From an uncultured Polyangiaceae bacterium (lineage in GTDB: Bacteria > Myxococcota_A > Polyangia > Polyangiales > Houyiibacteriaceae): a stretch of DNA of 7,987 nt. Position 1 is the first letter of the stretch. Every line of letters starts with the position of its first letter. The stretch is taken from assembly GCA_947259605.1 (NCBI GenBank), contig CAMYMX010000132.1, forward strand, positions 1-7,987, given 5' to 3'. This document shows positions 1-5,400 of the stretch, in pieces. Below the pieces are notes generated by a model, which was not told the origin of the DNA, ran no database searches, and saw only the letters and a program-made list of their open reading frames with translations. The position numbers and the translations under genes were made by a program.

Positions 1-2
1 AC

Positions 3-173
3 GGCTTTCAGATCGACTTCAAGTCAACACTTGATCTGCTCAACAGTTTCTTCGATCCCGAACATGCGGAGGACCTGTGTGCGTCGCTGACCGATTCCGA
101 CCGCCTTCCCATCTACGTGTACAACCGGATCGGAAAACAGCCGCGAGGGCCGTCGCTGCCTTCCATTGCGTAG
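3..173 (+). CDS. C-terminal end of an unrecognised protein (partial)
   Basis: The reading frame enters from the left edge and stops at TAG 171-173, leaving 56 codons. The peptide begins GFQIDFKSTLDLLNSFF and contains SDRLPIYVYNRIG. It has a normal globular mix of charged, aromatic and aliphatic residues, unlike the Arg/Pro/Ser-rich shadow frames here. I do not recognise a family and see no motif or membrane segment. A second short frame begins just after the stop at ATG 185 and ends at TAG 254-256 (MVKATKAVADRRAELLDVVK...). Its amphipathic composition suggests it could be the original C-terminus displaced by a frameshift, but that is speculation. The gene start lies outside the window. Confidence 0.4.
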   Translation, partial: GFQIDFKSTLDLLNSFFDPEHAEDLCASLTDSDRLPIYVYNRIGKQPRGPSLPSIA

Positions 174-318
174 GCCTTCCGCACATGGTGAAGGCGACCA
201 AGGCCGTTGCCGACAGGCGCGCCGAACTGCTGGATGTCGTGAAGGAGGCGAGCTAGCGCCTCGTGCCGGCGACCTCCAGCACACGACCATACGAAGGACT
301 ATCCTACCGCTCTACCCA

Positions 319-486
319 ATGAATGCTGGACGAAAAGTTGTTCTCTGGGCCGCTGCCGCGGTCCTGATAGTCGTGTGTGGGGCCTGCCTGTGGTGGATGT
401 TCGATCCGATAGATCGGTGTCTCGATCGTGGTGGACGATGGGACTACGAGACACGACAGTGCGACTTTGGAGTGGGCACCCAGTAA
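319..486 (+). CDS. Small single-pass membrane-anchored protein, 55 aa
   Basis: This 55-aa protein starts MNAGRKVVLWAAAAVLIVV. The N-terminus has two basic residues and then a hydrophobic helix of about 20 residues (roughly 7-27), a signal anchor or uncleaved signal peptide. The remainder is a short polar tail with CLDRGGRWDYETRQCDF, where two Cys flank a GGRWDYE core. Short membrane-anchored proteins with a C-x-x-x-GGRWDYE-x-x-x-C tail are, from memory, common hypothetical proteins in Gram-negative bacteria. Their function is unknown to me, and the tail would probably face the periplasm. ATG 319 is preferred because the hydrophobic segment follows at once, whereas the upstream extension is Arg-rich nonsense-like sequence. 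The nearest purine-rich site (GAAGGA at about 290) is rather far from the start. Confidence 0.6.
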   Translation: MNAGRKVVLWAAAAVLIVVCGACLWWMFDPIDRCLDRGGRWDYETRQCDFGVGTQ

Positions 487-507
487 AGAAGTCCGCCCGA
501 GCCTCGG

Positions 508-523
508 CTCCGCCTTGGCGGAG
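508..523. terminator. Hairpin between convergent genes, possible bidirectional terminator
   Basis: CTCCGCC, TT, GGCGGAG forms a perfect 7-bp inverted repeat. It lies in the 41-bp gap between the stop of the plus-strand 55-aa gene (486) and the stop of the minus-strand 119-aa gene (528). Placement between convergent ends suggests termination for both transcripts. No U-run follows on either strand, so an intrinsic terminator is not proven. Confidence 0.35.
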
Positions 524-527
524 AACG

Positions 528-887
528 CTAGCGCTCGACTGGGGCTGTTCGGCTCCTCACATCGTCGACGTAGACGGCGATGACACGATTTGACGCCTTG
601 TCGAAGACGACGCTCGGAATCACCGCTGCGACGGGATGATGATCGTAGTACCAAACCACCTCAGGTCTCCCCGATCGGGTGTACAAGTGCTCTTCCGTGC
701 GGATTGGATCGAATGGAACGGCACCAGAGACTTCGTCCATCGAAATCCCCAGCTCGATCTGCCATAGGGCGTCGCGAATCTCGTCGTAGGGGCCGTGCCA
801 GATAGCCCTCTCGGACGCCACAACGACCAAGAGCAGGACCGCCACCGCAGTCAGCGCCCTAAGACCTCCTTTTCGCGTTTGAGCCAT
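528..887 (-). CDS. Membrane-anchored periplasmic protein with a BamE/SmpA-like motif, 119 aa
   Basis: From ATG 887 the protein begins MAQTRKGGLRALTAVAVLLL. The basic N-terminus and hydrophobic helix (about residues 8-24) indicate an exported, N-terminally anchored protein. The soluble part has IELGISMDEV, followed by a small domain ending in PSVVFDKASNRVIAVYVDD. The 'G-(I/M)-S-x-x-E-V' turn followed by beta strands is reminiscent of the SmpA/OmlA (BamE-like) and BLIP-type fold. This is a motif-level resemblance only, not an assignment. The reading frame is open 29 codons further upstream, but that extension is Arg-rich and would bury the signal sequence, so the shorter start is chosen. A weak purine stretch (GAGCTAGG) precedes the ATG. 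The gene is convergent with the 55-aa membrane protein. Confidence 0.6.
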   Translation of the reverse strand: MAQTRKGGLRALTAVAVLLLVVVASERAIWHGPYDEIRDALWQIELGISMDEVSGAVPFDPIRTEEHLYTRSGRPEVVWYYDHHPVAAVIPSVVFDKASNRVIAVYVDDVRSRTAPVER

Positions 888-1129
888 CGTGGGACCTAGC
901 TCTCGGACAGTATCGTCATGACGGCGAAGCCTCGAGAGAAACAATGATCCAGAACGGCAGGTCCATCTATCCAAGGAGCCTATCTAAGAGTTGCGCGGAT
1001 TGGGAGCCATGTTCCCACGTCGTCGCTCTGAAGTTGACGCGGCGATGCGCAATGAGACGATATGAAGTGACGAACCGTGAATATGTCGATGGGGTTAAGT
1101 CCCGGTCATGTTTGAGTTTCTGTTGGGTT

Positions 1130-1158
1130 TTGTTTGCTTGCGTTGTGTCGCGTACAGT
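1130..1158 (+). promoter_or_regulatory. Possible sigma70-like promoter for the GNAT gene
   Basis: TTGTTT (1130-1135) is followed after 17 bp by TACAGT (1153-1158). Each hexamer matches the consensus only partly (3/6 and 4/6). The local sequence is unusually T-rich for this region. Transcription would start near 1165 and would put the tRNA-like sequence in the leader of the acetyltransferase mRNA. This is a weak call. Confidence 0.22.
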
Positions 1159-1215
1159 CGGCTTCGATGCTTTGGGAGCAAGAGGTCGGCGGGTCGAATC
1201 CAGTGGCCCCGACTA
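1140..1215 (+). pseudogene. Decayed tRNA-Pro(UGG)-like sequence, possible integration-site remnant
   Basis: The segment TGC-TTTGGGA-GCA (1168-1180) is a tRNA-Pro anticodon arm with UGG in the anticodon position, a G at 37 and an A at 38. It is followed by AGAGGTCGGCGG, then GTCGAATCC where a T arm would carry TTCGAATCC, and by GCCCCGACTA at the end (compare GCCCCGACCA in real tRNA-Pro). The spacing is right for a tRNA of about 75 nt. Several parts are broken: two T-stem pairs are lost, T54 is G, only about half of the acceptor pairs form with 1141-1147, the D arm does not fold and CCA reads CTA. The 3' half is far better preserved than the 5' half, as expected for an att duplicate left by an integrase that recombines in a tRNA gene. 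Simple gene decay is the alternative. Confidence 0.65.
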
Positions 1216-1242
1216 GTGTGGAGTAGGTATCTTGTCGATTCG

Positions 1243-1836
1243 ATGCAGTTGCCGCAGACAAGCCAGGTTCGAAAAGCCACCCTCAACGACCTGAGCGCAA
1301 TACTCGATATCCTAGCCGACGCGTTCGAGCCCGACCCCGTCATGAAGTGGGTCACACCAAAGTCGACCTATCCGAGGTACGTGTTCAGCCTCACGGTCCC
1401 GAGCTGTATGAAGCATGCGCACACCTACATCACCGAAGACGGATCTGGAGCAGCGTCTTGGTTGCCACCCCGCCAAGCGTTGCAGTCGCCGGTGAGCCTG
1501 GGTGTGGTCTGGAAGGGCCTGACCGAGTACGGGCCCAACAGCTTGATTCGCGGGCTCGCCACGCTGATCCAGACCCAGAAGTGCCATCCTGAAGAGGACC
1601 ACTACTATCTGTTCACAATCGGGACTCGCCGATCGCGACAGCGCAGCGGTGCAGGCGGCGCATTGATGCGCGAAGTCCTCACAAAGTGCGACGACGAACG
1701 AATGCCCGCCTACCTCGAGAGCTCGAACGGAGACAACCTTCCGTTTTACAGACGCCACGGATTCGAAGTGGTGGACGAGCTGCGACTCATAACGAAAGGG
1801 CCGACGCTGTGGTTGATGTGGCGGGAGCCACGGTGA
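1243..1836 (+). CDS. GNAT-family N-acetyltransferase, 197 aa
   Basis: This is a predicted cytoplasmic acetyl-CoA-dependent N-acetyltransferase whose substrate cannot be told from sequence. The N-terminus (VRKATLNDLSAILDILADAF, residues 9-28) is the usual GNAT beta1-alpha1 opening. Residues 121-142 carry the acetyl-CoA loop with QRSGAGGALM (Q-x-x-G-x-G at 133-138). AYLESSNGDNLPFYRRHGFE (156-175) is the motif B / C-terminal 'N-x-P-F-Y-x-x-x-G-F' segment, and LWLMWREPR closes the protein, as in a known bacterial GNAT subfamily. The stretch before the loop (GTRRSRQR) is unusually basic compared with the common GVDPxxQG form, so activity may be altered. Length is normal for the family. ATG 1243 is chosen because homology-like sequence begins just after it. 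The frame also extends through the tRNA-like sequence, which is unlikely to be coding. Confidence 0.85.
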   Translation: MQLPQTSQVRKATLNDLSAILDILADAFEPDPVMKWVTPKSTYPRYVFSLTVPSCMKHAHTYITEDGSGAASWLPPRQALQSPVSLGVVWKGLTEYGPNSLIRGLATLIQTQKCHPEEDHYYLFTIGTRRSRQRSGAGGALMREVLTKCDDERMPAYLESSNGDNLPFYRRHGFEVVDELRLITKGPTLWLMWREPR

Positions 1837-1886
1837 GGGTGGGGGACTGCTTCAAAGCCGTTCCTTCAGCGCGCGGTGCATAAATC

Positions 1887-1903
1887 CGTGGCGGTTCGCC
1901 ACG
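1887..1903. terminator. Short perfect hairpin downstream of the GNAT gene
   Basis: CGTGGCG, GTT, CGCCACG gives a 7-bp GC-rich stem with a 3-nt loop, about 50 bp after the acetyltransferase stop. It is followed by AGCCGCC rather than a U-run. It may be a weak terminator or a simple palindrome. Confidence 0.3.
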
Positions 1904-1908
1904 AGCCG

Positions 1909-1928
1909 CCAGCGTACGCCAGCGTACG
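1909..1928. repeat. 10-bp tandem duplication
   Basis: CCAGCGTACG occurs twice head to tail (1909-1918 and 1919-1928) in the gap between the GNAT gene and cassette copy 1. It is only two units long. The remainder of 1837-2087 holds no convincing gene. Confidence 0.6.
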
Positions 1929-2087
1929 ACAACACAAACGCCTCGCGGGGAGCCCACTTGGTTTCGGCCAACGTCGGTAGGACTTCCGTCATTCGCTTGC
2001 GTCTGAGGGTTGCGCGACGCTCGGCGGTTCACGCTGTACGACGCGTACTACAAACTCGAGCATCCCTCTTCGACGGGCCCTGGCAGA

Positions 2088-2112
2088 CAACCAGGGCAGG
2101 GCGCCCTGGTTG
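2088..2112 (-). terminator. Palindromic hairpin at the 3' end of cassette copy 1
   Basis: A 10-bp stem (CAACCAGGGC pairing with GCCCTGGTTG) encloses a 5-nt loop, 15 bp downstream of the small-gene stop. The equivalent stem in copy 2 has T:A where this one has C:G, so pairing is preserved by compensatory change. The U-run after the stem is poor. CCCTGG at 2079-2084 can also pair with CCAGGG at 2091-2096, giving a second, mutually exclusive hairpin. Confidence 0.6.
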
Positions 2113-2127
2113 CGGCGGGACCGGCTG

Positions 2128-2316
2128 CTACTCGGCGGCCTCCGCTTTCGTAGCGGACTTCTCCTCGCGAAGCTGGAACTTCGTCTGAGGAAGGATGTCG
2201 AGCTTCAACGTGAAGCTCCCGTCCTTGTTCTCGAAGGCGACGCCCGCCCGGTTCCAGTAGCTCTTGCCGCTTTCGTTGGTGTTGATGACGTAGATGGTGT
2301 GCTTCTTGGTGCTCAT
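2128..2316 (-). CDS. Conserved 62-aa small protein, cassette copy 1 (intact)
   Basis: The protein starts MSTKKHTIYVINTNESGKSY and has a compact core with WNRAGVAFENKDGSF (residues 21-35) and a short Lys/Glu/Ala tail. The pattern 'S-(Y/F)-W-x-R-x-G-V-A-F-x-N-K-D-G-S-x(n)-L-D-x-L-P' is one I recognise from many uncharacterised small bacterial proteins whose role is unknown. There is no signal peptide or membrane helix, so it is probably cytoplasmic. An excellent Shine-Dalgarno (AAGGAG, about 6 nt before the ATG) fixes the start. This is the only copy of the three with both an intact start codon and a full-length frame. It is monocistronic, with its own structured leader and 3' hairpin. The frame stays open upstream of the ATG, but that part differs between copies far more at the amino-acid level than the gene does, so it is treated as leader. 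Confidence 0.8.
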   Translation of the reverse strand: MSTKKHTIYVINTNESGKSYWNRAGVAFENKDGSFTLKLDILPQTKFQLREEKSATKAEAAE

Positions 2317-2338
2317 GGTGTTCTCCTTTTCTTGTGTG

Positions 2339-2392
2339 CCGTGGATGGCAGCTCTCTCATCCAACCGGGAGAGCTGTCTCTTCGGCCCACGG
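2339..2392 (-). promoter_or_regulatory. Structured 5' leader of cassette copy 1
   Basis: CAGCTCTC (2349-2356) pairs with GAGAGCTG (2369-2376), and CCGTGG (2339-2344) pairs with CCACGG (2387-2392). This gives a two-part stem ending about 15 nt upstream of the Shine-Dalgarno. In copy 2 both stems are kept while the apical loop sequence differs almost completely. Selection on RNA shape would explain this. No known riboswitch class is recognised. Confidence 0.5.
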
Positions 2393-2653
2393 CCGGCGCG
2401 TTCACGGCGAATCAAGCGGAGCGTCCGCAATCGCTGTGACAGCTTTGCTGGCGCTCGGTTGCGAGAGTGCAGGGCGTGAAGCGGGGGATGAAGCGCCTGC
2501 CTTGGAGAACCCTGGCCGCACCGAGGAGGGCTTTGGAGGCATCTCAACACCTCAGCGAAATAGGGCTAAGCTGGACCGGAAGTGTTGGCTCCGTGTACGG
2601 GCGGGTGAGAGCAATTTCACCCGTTAGGAAGAGCAGGCTTTGCGAGACAGGCT

Positions 2654-2673
2654 CGGTGCGGAGCTCCGCACCG
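2654..2673. repeat. 20-bp perfect palindrome
   Basis: CGGTGCGGAG followed at once by CTCCGCACCG reads the same on both strands. As DNA it could be a dimeric operator. As RNA it would be an 8-bp stem with an AGCT loop. It lies in the gene-free interval between cassette copy 1 and the lipoprotein gene. Confidence 0.55.
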
Positions 2674-2843
2674 TAATGCCGATTGATGCCCACGTAAGGC
2701 GGAGATCGATCAGGCCGCTCGACCGTGAGTAATCTCAGTTACTCCTGGTCGCGAAGCCGACGCGTGATCGACAAACGGGATTGCGATGGGCTGCGGTGCT
2801 GCACGCAGGCCTACGGCTGCACCTCAAACGCCCCGACTGTCGC

Positions 2844-2863
2844 TCGCAACACACAAGTTGCGA
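2844..2863 (-). terminator. Possible terminator of the lipoprotein gene
   Basis: TCGCAAC and GTTGCGA form a 7-bp stem with a 6-nt loop, about 21 bp beyond the stop codon of the minus-strand lipoprotein gene. There is no clear U-tract on the minus strand. Placement is the main support. Confidence 0.3.
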
Positions 2864-2884
2864 TTTGCGCCAAGCCTCCGAGGA

Positions 2885-4366
2885 TCAGAATTGAATGATT
2901 GTGAAGGCCGTACCCGAAAACACAACTGCCGCCAACCCGTTTCCTAGCGCCTGAATAGAGGGTCTTTGTGCCCAGGTAAAGACTTCAGAAACGGCCGTCC
3001 GCGTGACATCCTCGTATGCTTTGTATTCTACTCGGACCGCGAGCGTTGCCTGACTTGTAGTCGCTAGGAATATGTCACCAGACGACGGGTCCACGGAGAG
3101 CTGACGCTCGTTGGCGCGGGCAGGCATGAACCCCGGAGGGCTGCTCACTAGGGAAAGATCAGAGTACTGCAGCACGTACTCACGGTATCCGGCAACGTAC
3201 AACTCGGTGCCGTGCATCCCCCAGGATGGGTAACCCTGGCTACCAACTAGCAGCGTCGGTGCCCCGAACGTAAACCCGTCGTCTGCGCTCACGCGGACAT
3301 AGAGCGCGGAACCGCCATACGCGAAGATCACTTTGCTTCCGTCCGTCAAAATGTCGCTGCTCCCCGCACCCCCTACAAACGGGTAACCGGTCCAGGGCTC
3401 GTCGCCCCTGTTTGCGCTCCGAAAGAGGTTGCCGCCAAAGCTGAGATACAAGGCGTCATTGATCACACGCATCGCCATGTAGTCGCCCGCCGCGGCATCA
3501 ACATATACCAGCGGCGTCCACGACTGGCCGCCATCTACCGACTTGGTGAAGTTCACGACGCTTCCGTCTGCGGTTGCAGCTAGGAAGATTTCGCCGATAG
3601 CTCCGCCAAGTATATGCATGTCCCCTAGGATGCTTGCGTCGCCCCCGACCGGTAGGTTTGGAGAACTCGTCTGCAGAAAAGTTATCCCTGCATCCTCACT
3701 TTTTAGTACGCGGACCCAACCACCATCACAGTAGAGAGCGACATAGATTGTGCCTGCTTCGTCAATTGTAATCGTTCTACTCAACGATGTGTCCGCTCCG
3801 GAGCATCCGCTTGCGAGGGACTTGAGTGGAATCGGTTGATAGTCAGGACCGCCCGTGCCGCCAACGCCGCCCGTGCCGCCAACGCCGCCCGTGCCGCCAA
3901 CGCCACCCATGCCGGCAACGCCACCAGAGCCACCGATACCACCCATGCCGCCAACGCCGCCCGTGCCGCCAACGCCGCCCGTGCCGCCAACGCCGCCCGT
4001 GCCGCCAACGCCGCCCGTGCCGCCAACGCCGCCCGTGCCGCCAACGCCGCCCATGCCGGCAACGCCACCAGAGCCACCGATACCACCCATGCCGCCAACG
4101 CCGCCCGTGCCGCCAACGCCGCCCATGCCGCCAACGCCACCCATGCCGGCAACGCCACCAGAGCCACCGATACCACCCATGCCGCCAACGCCGCCCGTGC
4201 CGCCAACGCCGCCGATGCCAGCCTCGCCGCCCATACCAGCCTCGCCGCCGGACCCGCCGACGCCTCCGGCGCCTCGACTTCCCGTTCCCAATGCTGGGTC
4301 CGAGCAACCGGCTAGGCTCAGAAGCGCGATTGAAACCGCTGCGATGCGTGAAACGACTTTCGACAT
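2885..4366 (-). CDS. Lipoprotein with Gly-rich repeat linker and Asp-box propeller-like domain, 493 aa
   Basis: This is a predicted surface or outer-membrane lipoprotein. Residues 1-21 are a type II signal peptide ending in the lipobox LAGC, with Cys21 as the lipidation site. Residues 32-173 are an almost pure GG-(V/T/M/I/S) repeat tract, a low-complexity linker of the kind frequent in myxobacterial lipoproteins. Residues 175-493 form a beta-rich domain with four Asp-box/BNR-like motifs: SEDAGITF (223), SVDGGQSW (276), SANRGDEPW (317) and SADDGFTF (360). These indicate a sialidase/BNR-type beta-propeller. Catalytic sialidase residues cannot be confirmed, so ligand binding or adhesion is as likely as enzymatic activity. 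ATG 4366 is preferred over a start 12 codons upstream because it gives a clean signal peptide, and GGGGCGAG precedes it. The gene stands alone between cassette copies 1 and 3. Confidence 0.85.
   Translation of the reverse strand: MSKVVSRIAAVSIALLSLAGCSDPALGTGSRGAGGVGGSGGEAGMGGEAGIGGVGGTGGVGGMGGIGGSGGVAGMGGVGGMGGVGGTGGVGGMGGIGGSGGVAGMGGVGGTGGVGGTGGVGGTGGVGGTGGVGGTGGVGGMGGIGGSGGVAGMGGVGGTGGVGGTGGVGGTGGPDYQPIPLKSLASGCSGADTSLSRTITIDEAGTIYVALYCDGGWVRVLKSEDAGITFLQTSSPNLPVGGDASILGDMHILGGAIGEIFLAATADGSVVNFTKSVDGGQSWTPLVYVDAAAGDYMAMRVINDALYLSFGGNLFRSANRGDEPWTGYPFVGGAGSSDILTDGSKVIFAYGGSALYVRVSADDGFTFGAPTLLVGSQGYPSWGMHGTELYVAGYREYVLQYSDLSLVSSPPGFMPARANERQLSVDPSSGDIFLATTSQATLAVRVEYKAYEDVTRTAVSEVFTWAQRPSIQALGNGLAAVVFSGTAFTIIQF
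3848..4273 (-). repeat. Gly-Gly-X coding minisatellite inside the lipoprotein gene
   Basis: The DNA behind residues 32-173 is built from 18-bp units (plus-strand form GCCGCCAACGCCGCCCGT, encoding GGVGGT) in imperfect tandem. A longer block encoding GGVGGMGGIGGSGGVAGMGG recurs at about residues 58, 88 and 136. The offsets of 90 and 144 bp are multiples of 18, so whole units seem to have been duplicated together. The tract is expected to vary in length by slippage or unequal crossing-over. The opposite strand is open for the same reason and reads as Pro-rich peptide; that is not taken as a gene. Confidence 0.9.
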
Positions 4367-4414
4367 ACTCGCCCCGAAATTCCTGTGCCGCTCACACCCC
4401 AAGCAGCTCGAACC

Positions 4415-4443
4415 AGCATCAGAGACCGAATGCGCGTTTTCAA
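4415..4443 (-). promoter_or_regulatory. Possible promoter of the lipoprotein gene
   Basis: On the minus strand TTGAAA (4443-4438) is followed after 17 bp by GATGCT (4420-4415), about 50 bp upstream of the ATG. The -35 is reasonable, while the -10 matches only 3 of 6 consensus positions. This is a weak call. Confidence 0.22.
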
Positions 4444-4582
4444 CTGAACGTCTGTGGTGGGAGACTGATAGCGACTGCTAATGTTCTCTGATTGGCTCAA
4501 AGAGCTGACGCATAAGGCGTTCTGCATCATTCCGGAGCTGTGGAAGCAGCAGGCAAGTCCTCGAGCTCTTCGACCCTGGCAG

Positions 4583-4609
4583 ACAACCAGGGCAGGGCGC
4601 CCTGGTTGT
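4583..4609 (-). terminator. Palindromic hairpin at the 3' end of cassette copy 3
   Basis: An 11-bp stem (ACAACCAGGGC pairing with GCCCTGGTTGT) with a 5-nt loop lies 13 bp beyond the stop of the truncated gene. The outermost pair is A:T here and G:C in copy 2, another compensatory difference. As in copy 1, CCCTGG just outside the stem (4574-4579) can pair alternatively with CCAGGG. The flanking CTCTTCGAC is also shared with copy 1. Confidence 0.6.
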
Positions 4610-4622
4610 CGCGGGCCGGCCG

Positions 4623-4736
4623 CTACTCGGCGGCCTCCGCTTTCGTGGCGGGCTGTTCCTCGCGAAGCTGGAACTTCGTCTGAGGGAGGATGTCGAGCTT
4701 CAACGTGAAGCTCCCGTCCCTGTTCGCGAAGGCGAC
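4623..4736 (-). pseudogene. 5'-truncated cassette copy 3 of the 62-aa small protein
   Basis: Translation of the minus strand gives VAFANRDGSFTLKLDILPQ and onward to the same ...TKAEAAE end, matching residues 26-62 of copy 1 with only a few changes. Homology stops abruptly around 4738, after GGCGACGC on the plus strand. Upstream of the breakpoint there is no start codon in frame, and an in-frame TAG lies at 4749-4751, so no product is expected. The leader, Shine-Dalgarno and first 25 codons are absent, while the 3' palindrome remains. The truncation probably reflects recombination or deletion. It sits between the lipoprotein gene and the nucleotidyltransferase operon, in the same orientation as the other copies. 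Confidence 0.8.
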
Positions 4737-4775
4737 GCACTGCGAACCCTAAGACTTGGAGTCAGGAGCGAGTCT

Positions 4776-4798
4776 CCCCCACGAGAGATCCGCGGGGG
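4776..4798 (-). terminator. GC-rich hairpin downstream of the nucleotidyltransferase gene
   Basis: On the minus strand CCCCCGCG pairs with CGTGGGGG (8 bp including one G:T) around a 7-nt loop, about 60 bp after the stop codon. No U-run follows. It may end the two-gene operon transcript. Confidence 0.35.
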
Positions 4799-4857
4799 CG
4801 CGCCAAGGCGCACGCCGGCACAGTACTAGCGAGCGGCGGTGATAATCGTGTTCAGCG

Positions 4858-5400
4858 TTAGAGGTCGTCGGACCCGCGATCCTCGGTCGGCGGACGTTGA
4901 CGGGCGTCGGCATGCTCTTGTGTTCGCACCTTCTCGAGAGTGCTCACATCAGCGAGATCTTGCGGACGACCGGCTGCGCGCTTCGCGACAAGGAGGTCCT
5001 CCAAGCCGATCACATTCACCTCAACCCCTTCGATGGAGATGCTGATCCGCCGTGCGTACCCCCGCTCGAAGTCGTCAACGCCAGGGATGGACTGCAGGAG
5101 ATCGATGCGCTGCGGTGGAAGACCCAGAAACACGAATTCATCTCTTTCAGCGGACGCCAAGCTGTGGACGACGCTCGGGGGTGCGCCAAACGCACCTAGC
5201 GCGCGAATCACAGCTTCACGGTTGACCGGATCGTCCCCGATCCAAACATCGAGATCCTTTGTGGCTCGCGAGTGGCCATGCAGACCCACTGCATGCCCGC
5301 CGATAATTAGATACTTGGCCTGCGCTTCGTTGAGAGCGTCCAAGAAATCGAGGAGGTCCGGCAGCTGACGAAGCGTCGTCGTACGACCGGCATCCGTCAT
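4858..5400 (-). CDS. DUF6036/AbiEii-like nucleotidyltransferase, 180 aa
   Basis: This is a predicted minimal nucleotidyltransferase of the type that includes AbiEii/MNT-like toxins and antitoxins. It would transfer a nucleotide to an RNA or protein target that is unknown here. Residues 30-53 carry LIIGGHAVGLHGHSRATKDL, followed by DVW. The GG helix-turn and the D-x-D pair (D49, D51) are the metal-binding core, and D100 in QRIDLL is a good third carboxylate. LLVAKRAAGRPQDLADV (136-152) is the conserved C-terminal segment of DUF6036-type proteins. All core residues are present, so it looks functional. Its ATG overlaps the stop of the upstream gene by 4 bp (ATGA), so the two are translationally coupled. 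That coupling supports a toxin-antitoxin or defence-type pair, which is inference. The last 20 or so residues are hydrophilic and probably not conserved. Confidence 0.82.
   Translation of the reverse strand: MTDAGRTTTLRQLPDLLDFLDALNEAQAKYLIIGGHAVGLHGHSRATKDLDVWIGDDPVNREAVIRALGAFGAPPSVVHSLASAERDEFVFLGLPPQRIDLLQSIPGVDDFERGYARRISISIEGVEVNVIGLEDLLVAKRAAGRPQDLADVSTLEKVRTQEHADARQRPPTEDRGSDDL

Larger units (their letters stand above)
2088..2497 (-). repeat. Small-gene cassette, copy 1 (complete)
   Basis: This unit of about 410 bp is shared with 5716-6125 and, for its 3' part, with 4584-4738. In minus-strand order it has a conserved upstream block with the palindrome GCTGTGACAGC (2433-2443), a leader hairpin, the Shine-Dalgarno, a 62-codon gene and a terminal palindrome. 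From the upstream palindrome to the stop codon the offset to copy 2 is a constant 3627 bp, so there is no net indel. Only the spacer between stop codon and terminal palindrome differs, by about 2 nt. Similarity fades near 2497. Confidence 0.8.
2498..2884. other. Gene-free interval with palindromes
   Basis: I find no convincing gene here on either strand. The stretch holds a 20-bp perfect palindrome at 2654-2673 (arms CGGTGCGGAG / CTCCGCACCG) and an inverted repeat GAGTAA/TTACTC at 2727-2744. A 7-bp hairpin (TCGCAAC/GTTGCGA, 2844-2863) lies about 20 bp after the lipoprotein stop and could be its terminator. None is followed by a strong U-run. Confidence 0.45.

Noticed and set aside
2317..2550. 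N-terminal extension of the 62-aa protein in the open upstream frame
   Set aside because: The frame is open in both full copies, but its amino acids differ at many more positions than the gene does. A strong Shine-Dalgarno and ATG sit at the inner start, and stems rather than codons are conserved.
3836..4491. Long plus-strand frames rich in Pro-Pro-X, Ala-Asn or Arg-Gln repeats opposite the lipoprotein gene
   Set aside because: They are the antisense reading of the Gly-rich minisatellite. The period-18 repeat keeps all frames open. The sense protein has a signal peptide, lipobox and folded domain.
4583..4609. Integron attC site
   Set aside because: The palindromes after small genes and the AAC/GTT ends suggested attC, but the R''/R' core consensus does not fit, the loop is only 5 nt, and no integrase gene is visible.
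4741..4790. tRNA fragment on the minus strand beyond the copy 3 breakpoint
   Set aside because: GACTCCAAGTC followed by GGGTTCGCAG looks vaguely like an anticodon arm and T loop, but spacing, T-loop sequence and acceptor pairing do not fit any tRNA.
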